Shown in pieces: positions 46,430 to 56,874 of a DNA stretch of 64,000 nucleotides (positions are counted from its first letter, which is position 1; every line of letters begins with the position of its first letter). Position numbers and translations under genes: made by a program. The stretch comes from Monosporascus cannonballus (taxonomy: Eukaryota > Ascomycota > Sordariomycetes > Xylariales), in contig QJNS01000084.1 in NCBI GenBank assembly GCA_004154925.1, positions 62,001 through 126,000 on the forward strand, written 5' to 3'. The notes beneath the pieces are model-generated. The model was given only the letters and a program-made list of their open reading frames with translations. It did no database searches and was not told the origin of the DNA.

Positions 46430-48575
46430 GTTGGCTCCTACTGAGGACACAACAGGCGATCAGCGAAAGACCTCCGGAGCCGCCCATCGCGCTGCGGCCC
46501 ACGGGAATGTCCGCTAGGGCACCGAGAGTTTTTCCGCACGTATTCATTTTCGTCCCTTGGAAGGCTTTTGTATTTCTGTTCAGGGAGCAGTTGATATAGT
46601 ATGAGCTAAGTGGCCTCCGACGTCGATATAAGACTTTCAGGCACCGCGGAGGTACAGAAACGTAGGGAAAAGAAAAGGTATCACGAAGTGAGAAGTACTA
46701 GTTGTACAAATGCAAAGGTTTGAATTGTTGTCGGCTAGAAGGGGGCGGTGCGAGCTATTTATACGGGAAGTCACTAGGACTTCTCACAGGCTCCTCCTAT
46801 ACGGGTCCATGCGGGTCGCAACAGTCTTTAAAAGCAGCACGATCCTTGTACCTTGAAGAATGTGAATACTTTGAAAATATTTTCACTTAATAAAAATCAC
46901 GTTAAACTTGATGGGAACAGGAGTTACGTAATGGTTCCTGGTTTGGCTTGTTTGTCTGGCATAAAGGCTGCCATTTCCGGATCCCAAAGCCTCCAGTTTT
47001 AGAGGCTTCTATGCCGCGTAGGCATCATTTTATATGCAAACAGTCAATGGCTGATCCCATGTTCGGGTCGGAGTCTTGGCCCCAAGCGTGCTGAAAGGGT
47101 ATAACAGCGATAGCTGTGTTCTTGCCGAAAACGAGTTAGCTATTTCACGACACCTTAGCAAACACCATTAAACAAGAAAGGAACATACTCATGGACGGAC
47201 GAAATCAGGAAGCCCATCATAGCCAAAAACCTAAGACTTTTGCGCAGTGATCTATGCACTTACTCATGTCTGGTTGGGCAATAGGGTTGACGTGATAAGA
47301 ATCTGGAAAGCAGGGATTCACAGTAGCAGAGCAGTTAGAGCAAACAATAGGGGTAATACAAACATCGAGTAGCCGGGAGATATTCTCTAAGTGAAGTAAG
47401 TGATGGTCTGTTAGATGGTATTGCTCTGGTATATAAAGCTGCAGCTCGAGACTAGCCCAGCACTGCGGATTGATGGGGGAGTAACGTTTCCGGGGCCATG
47501 ACAGCCTTGAATAATCACCAGCTCACAGCGGCAGAGCTTCAGGCACGGGTATAAATCTCGGAGACTGGGACATCCGTCGCCAGGTACGTGGGCATGTCTA
47601 CCCGTTGCTGGGTAAAGGTCGGTGGTCCGGTTGGTCGACTATATGAAACACAAAAAGCGGGATTTTCCCAACCCGACGGCCTCTCCGCTGAAGCCTGACA
47701 TCGAGGGCAGAACAAACCCCCACGAGTGGACTCCTTAGCTCAACTACCTCTCCACTGAAGTATGACATGCGAGTTGGAAATTGCCAAAGTGGGTTTTTCG
47801 TGGGTTCAGAATTCGATTCGAAGCCTGGCCGAGCTTTTTTGCGACTTTCTTTGCTACTTTGACTTACCGTGTCCCTATTCACACTGGCTCCCTCTCTTTT
47901 TCTTTTTTATGCCACGTACGCTATTTATTAGATTCTCCTCGCTCATCGTCTTCCCAATTAATACCTGTCATAGAACATACACTTATTCTCCTCAGGGCAA
48001 TCCGACCTTTCAGCCTTCATAGCTCAAAATGATAATCAACCACTACATTTGGCTGCATGGAGTATTTCACATATAACCTTGCAGACCTCGAAGACTATAC
48101 AGCGGGATGCGGAAATATAAGAAGGCTTTTCAACACTTGTCACCGGAAAGGGCGTGTGTCTCAGAGGTGATAATCAACAACCTACCCTCATGAAAACAAA
48201 AGCTAGTCCAGCATATTCTCAGTTGTTGTTATTGATGAGAGAGTTTTGTTAGGTAAGCAGCTTCCTATCTATACAGGTAGGTAGGTGGCACCCTCCGTCA
48301 CGGGCCCAGACACGCAAAAAGCATATAACACACCTTGGAATCCGAAGAACCTGGTTTCGGACTTGGTCACACGCAGCAATTGCGCATGGTTACTTCGTAG
48401 TGCAAAACACTGACTCAAAATTCTACACACGGCTTGCCAACTCTCGGCTTGAACGTGCCATTTCCATTCTGAGTATACTCTGCGAAAATGTCATCTCACA
48501 GCAACACCCTGTTTGTCTAGCATTTCAATCACCTTCCTTGGCTGACCACTAGCTGCCTCGCGGATCTTACCAACC
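46430..48575. other. Intergenic region without a supported gene
   Basis: No frame longer than about 95 codons, none with recognisable motifs, and no tRNA-like fold that I can see. The final few hundred bases should contain the promoter of the following 2EXR-type gene. Confidence 0.45.
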
Positions 48576-49960
48576 ATGGACTCGGACGACCCAGCCAAGC
48601 CTCTGGTGTCTATCGGCGGACTCCCCACGGAGCTATTGACCAAGGTCTGGGAGATGGCCATCATCGAGTACCAAAAGACGCGCGTTGTCATGCTTCACCG
48701 ACCTACACCCGAAGGGGAACTGCGCCTCGTCCCGTTCAAATCCCTCGCGAACCCCTTCTTGTCCGTCAACAAACAGAGTCGCGCCGTGGCGAGCTATTTC
48801 TACCCCTACAAGGTCGCCCGTCTTTTCCGTATCTGTAAGTTTTGTCTCCGAGCTTGTTATGACTTGGTCCGGACGTCTGTTGTGGACGATGCCTGTTCTT
48901 ATCCCCTCTACGAATGGTGTAGCTAACTTGACACCATCAGGTATCACAGGAGGGCATCACGTCTAAGAAGCAATGTGGCAAACGCAACTTAGTGCCACAC
49001 ATGGAGGAGAACGCTCGAGAGCTGGATGGGGAGAATGGTCTTGAGATCGACTTCAATCATGACGACTCGGACGGATACTCGACGGATCCATGGCTAAAGG
49101 CTTCATGTACGAGGAGTATGTGGAGAAACGACGGCGCCAGGCCACGATACACGCCTTAGACCAAAAGTCTGCAAGGGTCGCGTCTATATCAGCGCGGTCA
49201 GCGACGTCTTCGTATTCTGAGAAGAGGACAACGGACCATTCGATGAAGCAGAGGACAGAACCATGAAGCATTTCTACAGGAACCAGAGGCTTGCCCTGAT
49301 GGGTAGAGAAGTACTGGAACAGCAAACGATGTGGAACCCCAGCTCCGGTCCCTTGTCTGCGACCCTCTGTGTCAGGGAAAAGGGTGAGCACAGAGTGAAA
49401 GGCAGGAAGCTAGCTGTTAGGTATAAGTAGAGATGACCATTAACGCCTGTCCTTCCTAAATATCTAGGGGCGAAGCCCCCTTTATATAGCCGTAAGACCC
49501 CTGTCCAGAATGTTCCACCGTATCCCGACTTTAGCACCTGACACTCTTTCAACGCATCGGGGATATGGTGTGCGCACAGCAATGGGGATGGCAGACTTGG
49601 AGTCCTGGGAGGACGTGTACTACTGGTGTCTTAAAGAGTGGGAAGTTGAGGAACTCTGGATGACAAGTACATTCGCGACTCTCCAGAGATTCCTTCACGT
49701 CTCGGTCGACGAGCCGAACGAGGAGCTCGTCTACAAGGCCGTACATAGCAAGTGACCTATGAAGCCGGTACGAGCTGTACGAATGGAGATGGGAGACCGG
49801 GCGGTACGGGGACGGGGACGGGGTCCGCAAGAGAAGGAGCTCGTCGACCGTCCGGCCTTGGTCGTGGGCGGAGCGTCAGCGGAAGCTACAGGAGATGACG
49901 GGTGGAGAATACGATGAGTTGGAGGAGCACATGGACACGTATTTTAATGTGTCCAACTCT
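48576..49960 (+). pseudogene. Broken 2EXR/F-box-like gene
   Basis: The first exon (48,576-48,834) encodes about 86 residues starting MDSDDPAKPLVS, then the GLPTELLTKVWEMAI motif and a following PFLSVNKQSRAVASYFY, the two conserved stretches of the fungal 2EXR (F-box-like) family. A GTAAGT donor (48,835) and CAG acceptor (48,940) define a 106-nt intron, but the reading frame then ends at 48,965. Further family-like pieces appear in other frames: GRVYISAVSDVFVF then a TGA (about 49,219), EEDNGPFDEAEDRTMKHFYR, and after the solo LTR a WEDVYYWCLKEW...FLHVSVDEPNEE stretch and WAERQRKLQEM. Frameshifts, a stop and the LTR at 49,370 make it a pseudogene; an unusual splicing pattern could rescue only the first part. 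Function of 2EXR proteins is poorly known. Confidence 0.6.
49370..49543 (+). repeat. Solo LTR of a fifth family, 174 bp, inside the 2EXR-type pseudogene
   Basis: TGTCAGGGAAAAGGGTG...GCACCTGACA. It aligns with 56,689-56,874 over most of its length (shared purine-rich start, AGGAAGSTAGC word, ...CCCTNTATATA..., ...CCTGTC...AGAC/AGAA...GCAC-TGACA end). Flanking five bases are CTCTG and CTCTT, a near-match that would fit a duplication with one later change. Confidence 0.75.
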
Positions 49961-51185
49961 GAAATGACAGCTTTTGCTCCCCGGCATTGGGTTGAGGAGT
50001 TTGTTCAGGAGCCAGGTTAGGCTCTCCTAAGCAGCGTACGAAGAAGAGGAGACAACAACGACCCCTCAAAACCCTTTGGACGGGATGGTAGTTACAGAAA
50101 TGAGCTCTTGGTATCAATAGTACCAACCAATCTTCAGGGCCCTTGCTACGTACATAAGTACTATTTTGCAACTACGGTAGCCAGCTTCTCATTCCACGTG
50201 CATGACTGACAGTAAAATATGATGAAATCAGATTGGACTAGGGGAGTTAGGTCGCATATAACATGACCTAGAGGTAATGGATACAAGAATACGGAGTATT
50301 CTTATAGGATAAAGGGGGTTGCAAAGCACCAGTTGACAACTTCGATATTTGAACCTTGGAAGTCAGGAGGCTAGGGTACGTACTAAGTTAAGTACGTTGG
50401 ATGAAGCTCAACGTGGGCTTGGCTGTGTGGGAACCTGGCTGTCGATATGTAGCCTTGGTGATCGCGGTTGCCCTGGCAATTGACGCCCCATACCCCACAT
50501 CGATACTAGGCAAGGGCACAGACCATCGAAGCGGGCCATGCTTGCTTGGGCTTGATTGGAAAAGATAGGAGAGGTGAAGACTTCCCACTCCCAAACTCAT
50601 TATTTCAGTTGGGCTAACTTCACCATTTCTCCTCCCTAAACATTCTCTTGATACCGCGGTCCCAAATCTGCAAGGTATTGAGGCTTCAACTTACTCTCTC
50701 ATAGCTATCTAAATACCAGAAGTACTCAAGATGGTAAGTCCTGCAATCCCTAGCGCCCGTCACATTGCCTGCCAGTTGGTTGGCCCCTTTTGTTGTCAGC
50801 GGTGGCAAGAGTAAACAGACAACCCCTCGCAGCCGATGAAACCCCAAAACCCCCCCAAACCCAAAATCCCGGTTTAGTGCGATGGCGGCATTCGGAAAGC
50901 AGCCATTCAGGAATGCAGAAACCGGATAAAATACGACAGCAACGGTAGCAAGCAGCAGCAGCAGCAGCAGCAACAACGGCGATCAGATGTTCAGGGAACC
51001 GAACCTGCCAAAATCTGACATCTGCCGACCGTTACCGCATAAAAACATTCAACATAACAACACCAGTGCATTTTCGACTGTTCCGCTCTCCACGCTGCAA
51101 TCTACACTCGAATTCTCTGCCCTTCATTTTGCCATATCGCGCACGCTCCTATCATCAGAATAATCGAGACATTTTAGTTTTCAAC
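49961..51185. other. Intergenic region; AGC microsatellite and leader of the light-chain gene
   Basis: No gene supported. An (AGC)7-type microsatellite lies at about 50,951-50,971. ATGGTAAGTC at 50,731 has a perfect intron donor directly after an ATG and could be the start of a 5'-leader intron of the next gene, but I cannot confirm it. Confidence 0.5.
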
Positions 51186-51855
51186 ATGGCGGCTAATTAC
51201 GAACCCCAGGCTTCTACCAACTACAAGGAGGCTTTCTCTCTGTTCGACAAGCGAGGCAACGGCCGCGTTTCCCTCGATAGCCTCGGCGACCTCCTGCGCG
51301 CCTGTGGACAGAACCCTACGCTCGCCGAGATTCGCGATCTCGAGAAGAATGTTGGTGGTGATTGTGAGTCACACTCTTTTTATTTTGGGCCTGCTCCCGT
51401 ACCGCCTCGCGATTGGGCGTGTCGACCGATCATGACTGCGATGCGTAACCCGGGCCCCGACGAGCCTTGCCGCGCCGATTATCTCATCGAGGGGAAAAGT
51501 ACGCTTGGCTAACGAGTTCCCCGTTACAGTCGACTTTGAGACGTTCCAGCGGGTTCTAAACCGACCGGGTGGCTTCCGCGATCCCGGCGAACCTGACGAG
51601 TACTGTCGCGGCTTCCAGGTGTTTGATAAGGACATGACAGGCTTTATCGGTGTCGGGCAGTTGAAATATATCTTGACGAACCTTGGCGAGAAGATGACGG
51701 AAGAGGAGGTGGACGAGCTGCTCAAGGCCGTCGACACGAGTTCCGGGCAGGTCAACTACGCTGGTACGTACATCCCCGGTACATGTAGCCCAACAAAACA
51801 GGGCGAGGCTAATGATTGTGATACAGATCTTGTCCGCACCGTCTTATCCAACTAG
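51186..51855 (+). CDS. cdc4: Myosin essential light chain (Cdc4/Mlc1 type), EF-hand protein, 146 aa
   Basis: Exons 51,186-51,363, 51,530-51,763 and 51,827-51,855 total 441 nt. Introns (166 and 63 nt) have GTGAGT and GTACGT donors and GGCTAACG or GGCTAATG branch points. The protein is colinear with fission-yeast Cdc4: FSLFDKRGNGRVSLDSLGD, DLLRACGQNPTLAEI, VLNRPGGF, GFQVFDKDMTGFIGVGQLKY, LGEKMTEEEVDELL and a C-terminal VNYADLVRTVLSN. EF-hand loops are at about residues 20-31, 92-103 and 126-137; the first has poor calcium ligands, as is usual in essential light chains. Known role of the family: binds the IQ motifs of myosin II/V and is required for the contractile ring in cytokinesis. The longer upstream frame has no ATG, so the start at 51,186 (context CAACATGGC) is well supported. 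Confidence 0.95.
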
Positions 51856-52668
51856 GAGACGGCGAGCCAGGGCGAATTAGGAGTTCGGGAGAGGGACATG
51901 GATCCTGCACTGTGCGGCGACTGGGAAGGGGTCAAGATGTTGCATGACTGATGGGTATTCTGGCGTTTTCGTTTTCTCTATTACGATGAAGAGGCGATGC
52001 GAGTTTGTTTGCATTGGGTAGCCTGATTTTGGCTGTAAAGTACGGATGGCTGTTCTCTAGTCCTACAAAGACGAAACACGGGGATAAAGCTGTACCACGG
52101 ATCAAAAAGCATTACCTGCCTTGGTATGCCGTTCTTCGGTAGCCTGATAAAATGAGGCCACTGCATTCCCGAAATGCTGTCCGCCTCATGTAGTTCTCCT
52201 TTTTCCAAATGCGGGCAAGAAAAGGGTGCCGGGGCGGGGATGGACAGGGAGTGATAGACACCTGCAATTCCCCATTCGGCAAGGGCCGCAGTATGTATAT
52301 ATGCATATATGTGTATGTGTATATATATATATGCCTATCAAAGAGCTAGCCTCGCCTCAAGAAATGCATATGTGGCTTATGCTCCATCCGCCCGCCCTGA
52401 TTACTTACTTACTTAGTACATTAACTTAGCGCTGCGCTCCATGAGCAGTCATGCAGCTAACCCCACTATACGACACCGTCAGGACCCACAATTCTACGGT
52501 CCACAGCCCACAGTATAGTAGTAACACCCTGAGTGAGGCTTTCTTAGAGCCACCTGGGCCACCAGCGCCACCAGCTATCGATACCTACCTAGGTAGGCTC
52601 GACTCTCTCTGTACTTATATGGGAGATCTGGTCACCGCCTGTCTATTATTATATTAAACCCTTGCCCC
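51856..52668. other. Intergenic region with a TA/TG simple repeat
   Basis: 3' flank of the light-chain gene and promoter of the oligopeptidase. A TATG/TATA dinucleotide-like tract lies at about 52,292-52,333. No gene supported. Confidence 0.5.
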
Positions 52669-52953
52669 ATGTCTCTCTTATCCTTTCGTATCACCCACAC
52701 CACACCGTTGGCCCTGGCCTCGCTTATTGCAACACGCCGTCGACCCCTCCCCCTCCCCCGCCGCTCCCTCCTTCTCCTTCTCACTTCGCTTCTCGTCCTC
52801 CTCCTCGCCGTCGCCTTCAATCTGGCGGTCCCGCGAGCTCTTCCCCGCCTCACTTCGTACCTAAACCGGGTGCGTTTTAGAGCGCCCCCCTCGTCCAGCC
52901 TATCCTCCTTCACCCGGACTTCTTCGCTATACCGCCCCGTCACGACCGCCGCT
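52669..52953 (+). other. Optional N-terminal extension of the oligopeptidase (targeting-like)
   Basis: The 95 codons are open and in frame with the main ATG at 52,954. They are rich in Arg, Ser and Leu, lack acidic residues, and include a strongly hydrophobic run at residues 34-54. A mitochondrial presequence with anchor is one reading; a 5' leader that happens to be open is the other. Confidence 0.5.
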
Positions 52954-55227
52954 ATGGCTCTCGACAAGTACAAGAACCCTCCCCAGGCCCCGCCGACATT
53001 CACCGGCACCAAGGACTCCATCATCAGCGATGCCAAGGGTCTCTGCGACACCACGCGGTCCCTGCTCGACAAGATCGTCGCCGAGGTCCCGGCGGGCAAG
53101 GCGAGCTTCGCTTCCGTCCTTCGGCCCATCGTCGAGGATGAGAACCACGCTCAGCTCAGCGGTCGCATCTTGGGTTTCTACCAGTACGTGTCCGGCGACG
53201 CCGACCTTCGGAATGCTTCCACCGAGGCCGAGAAACTCATGGACGACTTCTCCATCGAGTGCAACATGCGCGAGGACGTCTTCACCCTGGTAGATGCCGC
53301 CTTCAAGGCCCAGAATGAAAAGGAGCCGGGCCTGGATCCCGAGAGCCTGCGGCTGCTTGAGAAGGAGCGCAAGAGCTACGTCAGGAATGGTCTGGGACTT
53401 CCGAAGGGCCCCCAGCGGGACCGGTTCAAGGAGATCAAGAAGAGGCTCAGCCAGATTGGAATCCAGTTCCAGAAGAACCTCAACGAGGAGAACGGTGGCC
53501 TGTGGTTCACGAGGGGGGAGCTGGACGGCGTACCGGACGACGTTTTAGACAACCTAGAGAAGGGCACCGGCGAGAACGAGGGCAAGATCAAGCTTAGCTT
53601 CAAGTATCCGGACCTCTTCCCTACTCTCAAGTTCGCCAAGAACCCGGAGACCAGGAAGAAGGTTTTTATCGCCAATGAGAACAAGGCATGTCCTATCGAC
53701 CACGCAATGGCTGTCTAGCTAGTGGTTTTCGTGTCGGGGTACGGAGCTAATGCGTTCCATAGTGCAACCAGAATATCCCCCTATTCAAGGAGGCCATTGT
53801 TCTGCGCGATGAAGCTGCCCGCCTGCTCGGATACCCGAACCACGCCGCCTTCCGGATAGAAGACAAGATGGCGAAGGACCCGGCAGCTGTCAACGCATTC
53901 TTGTCAGATCTTCGAACGCGACTGGCGCCTGGTGGTGCCAAGGAGAAGGACCATCTGCTGGAGCTAAAGAAGAAGGACGAAGAGTCGAGAGGGCTAAAGT
54001 CGGACGGGAGCTACTATCTCTGGGATCATCGCTTCTATGACCGCATGATGGTTGAGCAAGAGTACAGCATCAATGAGAATTTGATTGCTGAGTATTTCCC
54101 CTTGCAGAGCACAGTCCAGGGAATGCTCAACATCTTCGAGGAGTTGTTCGGATTTGTCTTCGTTGAGCTGGGACCAGAGGAGAGACAGAGATTGTCGCCC
54201 ACCGGCAAGGCAGAGGACATCACATGGCATGAAGATGTCATTGTGTTCTCCGTCTGGGATGATAGCTCCGAGGGCGACGGATTCGTTGGCTACCTGTATC
54301 TAGACCTTCACCCGCGGCAAGGCAAATACGGCCACGCCGCTAACTTCAACTTGCAGCCCGGTTTCCTGAGGAAGGACGGATCGCGGAGGTATCCCGCGAC
54401 CGCGTTGGTCTGCAACTTCTCCAAGCCCACGCCCAAGAAGCCCTCACTTCTGAAGCACGATGAAGTTGTCACCCTCTTTCACGAATTAGGGCACGGCATC
54501 CACGACTTGGCAGGCCGCACCAAGTACAGCAGGTTCCACGGCACCGCCACCGTTAGAGATTTCGTCGAGGCGCCCAGCCAGATGCTCGAGAACTGGTGCT
54601 GGACGGCGAGCCAGATCAGGTCTCTCTCCAACCACTACCAGACCGGCGAGAAGATCCCGGATGGATTGATCGAGAAGCTGATCTCGGCCAAGCACGTCAA
54701 CGACGCTCTGTTCAACCTCCGGCAGCTACACTTCGGCATCTTCGACATGACCGTCCACTCTCCTTCCAGTCACGAGGAGTTGGAGAAGCTGGACGCCAGC
54801 GTTCTCTATAACGACCTGCGTCAGCAGATCTGTGGCCTGGAGGGCCCCGAAGCTCTGGGCGAACCGAGGTATGTTTACTCCCATCAAGTTCTACTATGCC
54901 CTTTTAATCCTCGAGACATGCTTGCTAACGTCAAAAAAAAGCACATGGGGCAACGGTCAGGCCACCTTCGGCCACCTGATCGGCGGATACGACGCCGGCT
55001 ACTACGGTTACCTGTCCTCGCAAGTGTACAGCACCGACATGTTCTACACGGTGTTCAAGAAGAACCCGATGGACGGCAAGGAGGGCCGCAGGTACCGCCA
55101 CACGGTCCTCGAGCGCGGCGGCAGCCAGGACGAGATGACGACGCTCGAGCAGTTCCTCGGCCGCAAACCCAACAACGACGCCTTCTACGCCGAGCTGGGC
55201 CTGACTAACACCGCTGCCACCACATGA
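52669..55227 (+). CDS. M3-family zinc oligopeptidase (saccharolysin/thimet oligopeptidase)
   Basis: Exons are 52,669-53,685, 53,763-54,868 and 54,942-55,227. The first intron (77 nt) has a GC donor (AAG/GCATGT) and TAG acceptor; the second (73 nt) is GTATGT...AAAAG with CTAACG. From the internal ATG at 52,954 the product is 707 aa, the usual size of yeast Prd1 and fungal MepB; from 52,669 it is 802 aa. The active site HELGH (residue 484 of the short form, 54,480) with the downstream Glu region of the M3 fold (FVEAPSQMLENW) is intact. It cleaves small cytosolic peptides and, in mitochondria, presequence fragments. The 95-residue extension is Arg-rich with a hydrophobic segment (LLLLLTSLLVLLLAVAF), as in a targeting or anchor sequence, so two starts could give two locations. 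Homology to the family begins after MALDKYK. Confidence 0.95.
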
Positions 55228-56688
55228 CTCGATCATACTAGCGGAGGCGCGGGAAGGTCTATGCTGCAGTGGGCACTGCAGAGGAGCGCGTGAGAAGGCA
55301 TGCGGGGCGGATGCAAGGAGATATGGCTGTACTCCCACCTACATACCTTGGGGCCTCTTTTCCACTAGCATCGCACGCCCCCGAACCCTCTACCCTTTGA
55401 GTATGAGGATGTAGAGCCGGCTTGAGCGCGTATATAGTATAACCTCACCAAATTCAAAGGAAGGAATCCACCCCAGACACAAAATCAACTTGTCATCTCG
55501 CGAAGTGACTTTAAGTAAAGGGTTTCAATTGGCCGCAAGCGTCATTTGGTCCTGTTTGAGTATTTGAATTCTCTCCTGCTAAGCTTACAGCCCCTAAGTG
55601 TCAATAGCCACCTTGTATAGCCGAAGAAGTGGGGGATCGTGGTCACGGCAGATGCGTCGTGTTAGGGAGCCCAGTCCCGACCCCGAGTATCGTGTCCCGG
55701 TGCCCGTGGTGGTGGACCCTGACGGTTGTTTCGGACATGATTGGTGGGGCCTTGAGGCTTTTGCTCTCAACATGATACGTATTGACTCTTGCGTGGCCTA
55801 TACTGTCCAGTGGAACAGTGGATAGAGTGTGCTAGTGACGCCGGACTTCTAACGCGATGCCGGCTTGTTTCGAGGGAAGACTGGGGTATGCGGTCGACCA
55901 CACTGCTTTTCACTGCCCTGTCCGGCTATTTTGCCTCCCGAGAAACCCCTGCGTCTTGGTATAGTCCCCTGTCCGTTTTCAAAATGGCACGAAATGCGTT
56001 CGTCCATCTTACATCACCTTTGTAGCCTTCCACTCCGTCCCCTGTACCATCAACCCCCAATACTCTGTGGAGATTCCCACTTGTGAGGCAAAAGGAGAGC
56101 ATTTCGCCCAGGGAGACTGATAGCTCCGAATGAGCCTTTCGCTCTGGTGGAGGACCGCGACCCCCTTTTTACTGTAAGCTTCAGGGTCTGTTCAGGCCTA
56201 TCATAGAGGACGAATTCCCCGCTTGGAATCGACCCCCTAGGGTATCTAAGGGTATGGTACCAGGTTTCTCCCTCTCGTCTTCGACAAGACTAAGTATATG
56301 GATACCTAGGGGCACCGCGGTCCAGGCAAATATATCTTCGATGATGGAGAGGTAAGTCGCAGACCTAGGAGAGTGGAATTCCTATATCTTGACACTCATC
56401 GAAGGAAATATAAAGATGGGCGCAGGGAAAAGGAGCACAAACTTGGACAAGGAGCTGTCCGACTCGGCCGAGCGCTGCGTCAACCTAGAACCGACCGCAC
56501 GTTCTACACCAAGAAACTTGATCACGGTAGCCGAAGCTGCTATCGGGAAGAAGGTGGGGTCTGATCAAGTTGAAGGGAAACCGCAGGCGTCACAGGAGGC
56601 AGGAGGCGGCTCCAGAAGATTCGTGACTGAATATATATCCTTAATGGGCTCCGGATATGACTCACTAGCACAGACGGTGCCGGTAGAA
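55228..56688. other. Intergenic region without a supported gene
   Basis: Several 60-100-codon frames exist (for example 56,389-56,691) but none has recognisable motifs or splice structure. It may contain further unrecognised fragments of the decayed gene that follows. Confidence 0.4.
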
Positions 56689-56874
56689 TGATAGGGGAAA
56701 GGGTGCAACAGCGTGAAAAGCGGGAAGAAGTAGTCTCGCAGGAAGGTAGCAGTATATCGGTTAGACCAGTAACGCATGTCCCCTTCTAATTTACGAGAGG
56801 AAAAGCGCCCTCTATATACGGCCTAATAACCCTGTCTAGACCCTATCTGGAAGGTTCGACATTGGCACGTGACA
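56689..56874 (+). repeat. LTR-like repeat, 186 bp, related to 49,370-49,543
   Basis: Runs from TGATAGGGGAAAGGGTG to GGCACGTGACA and aligns with the solo LTR in the 2EXR-type pseudogene. It ends exactly where recognisable isoleucyl-tRNA synthetase sequence begins (56,875). The five bases on each side (TAGAA and GTTAC) do not match, so one flank has probably been rearranged. Confidence 0.65.

Noticed and set aside
46430..48575. tRNA or snRNA genes in the gene-poor stretch
   Set aside because: I found no A-box/B-box pair or cloverleaf-compatible arrangement by eye.
52632..53129. A 165-codon minus-strand frame opposite the oligopeptidase start
   Set aside because: Arg/Glu-rich antisense of a GC-rich exon; no splice or family evidence.
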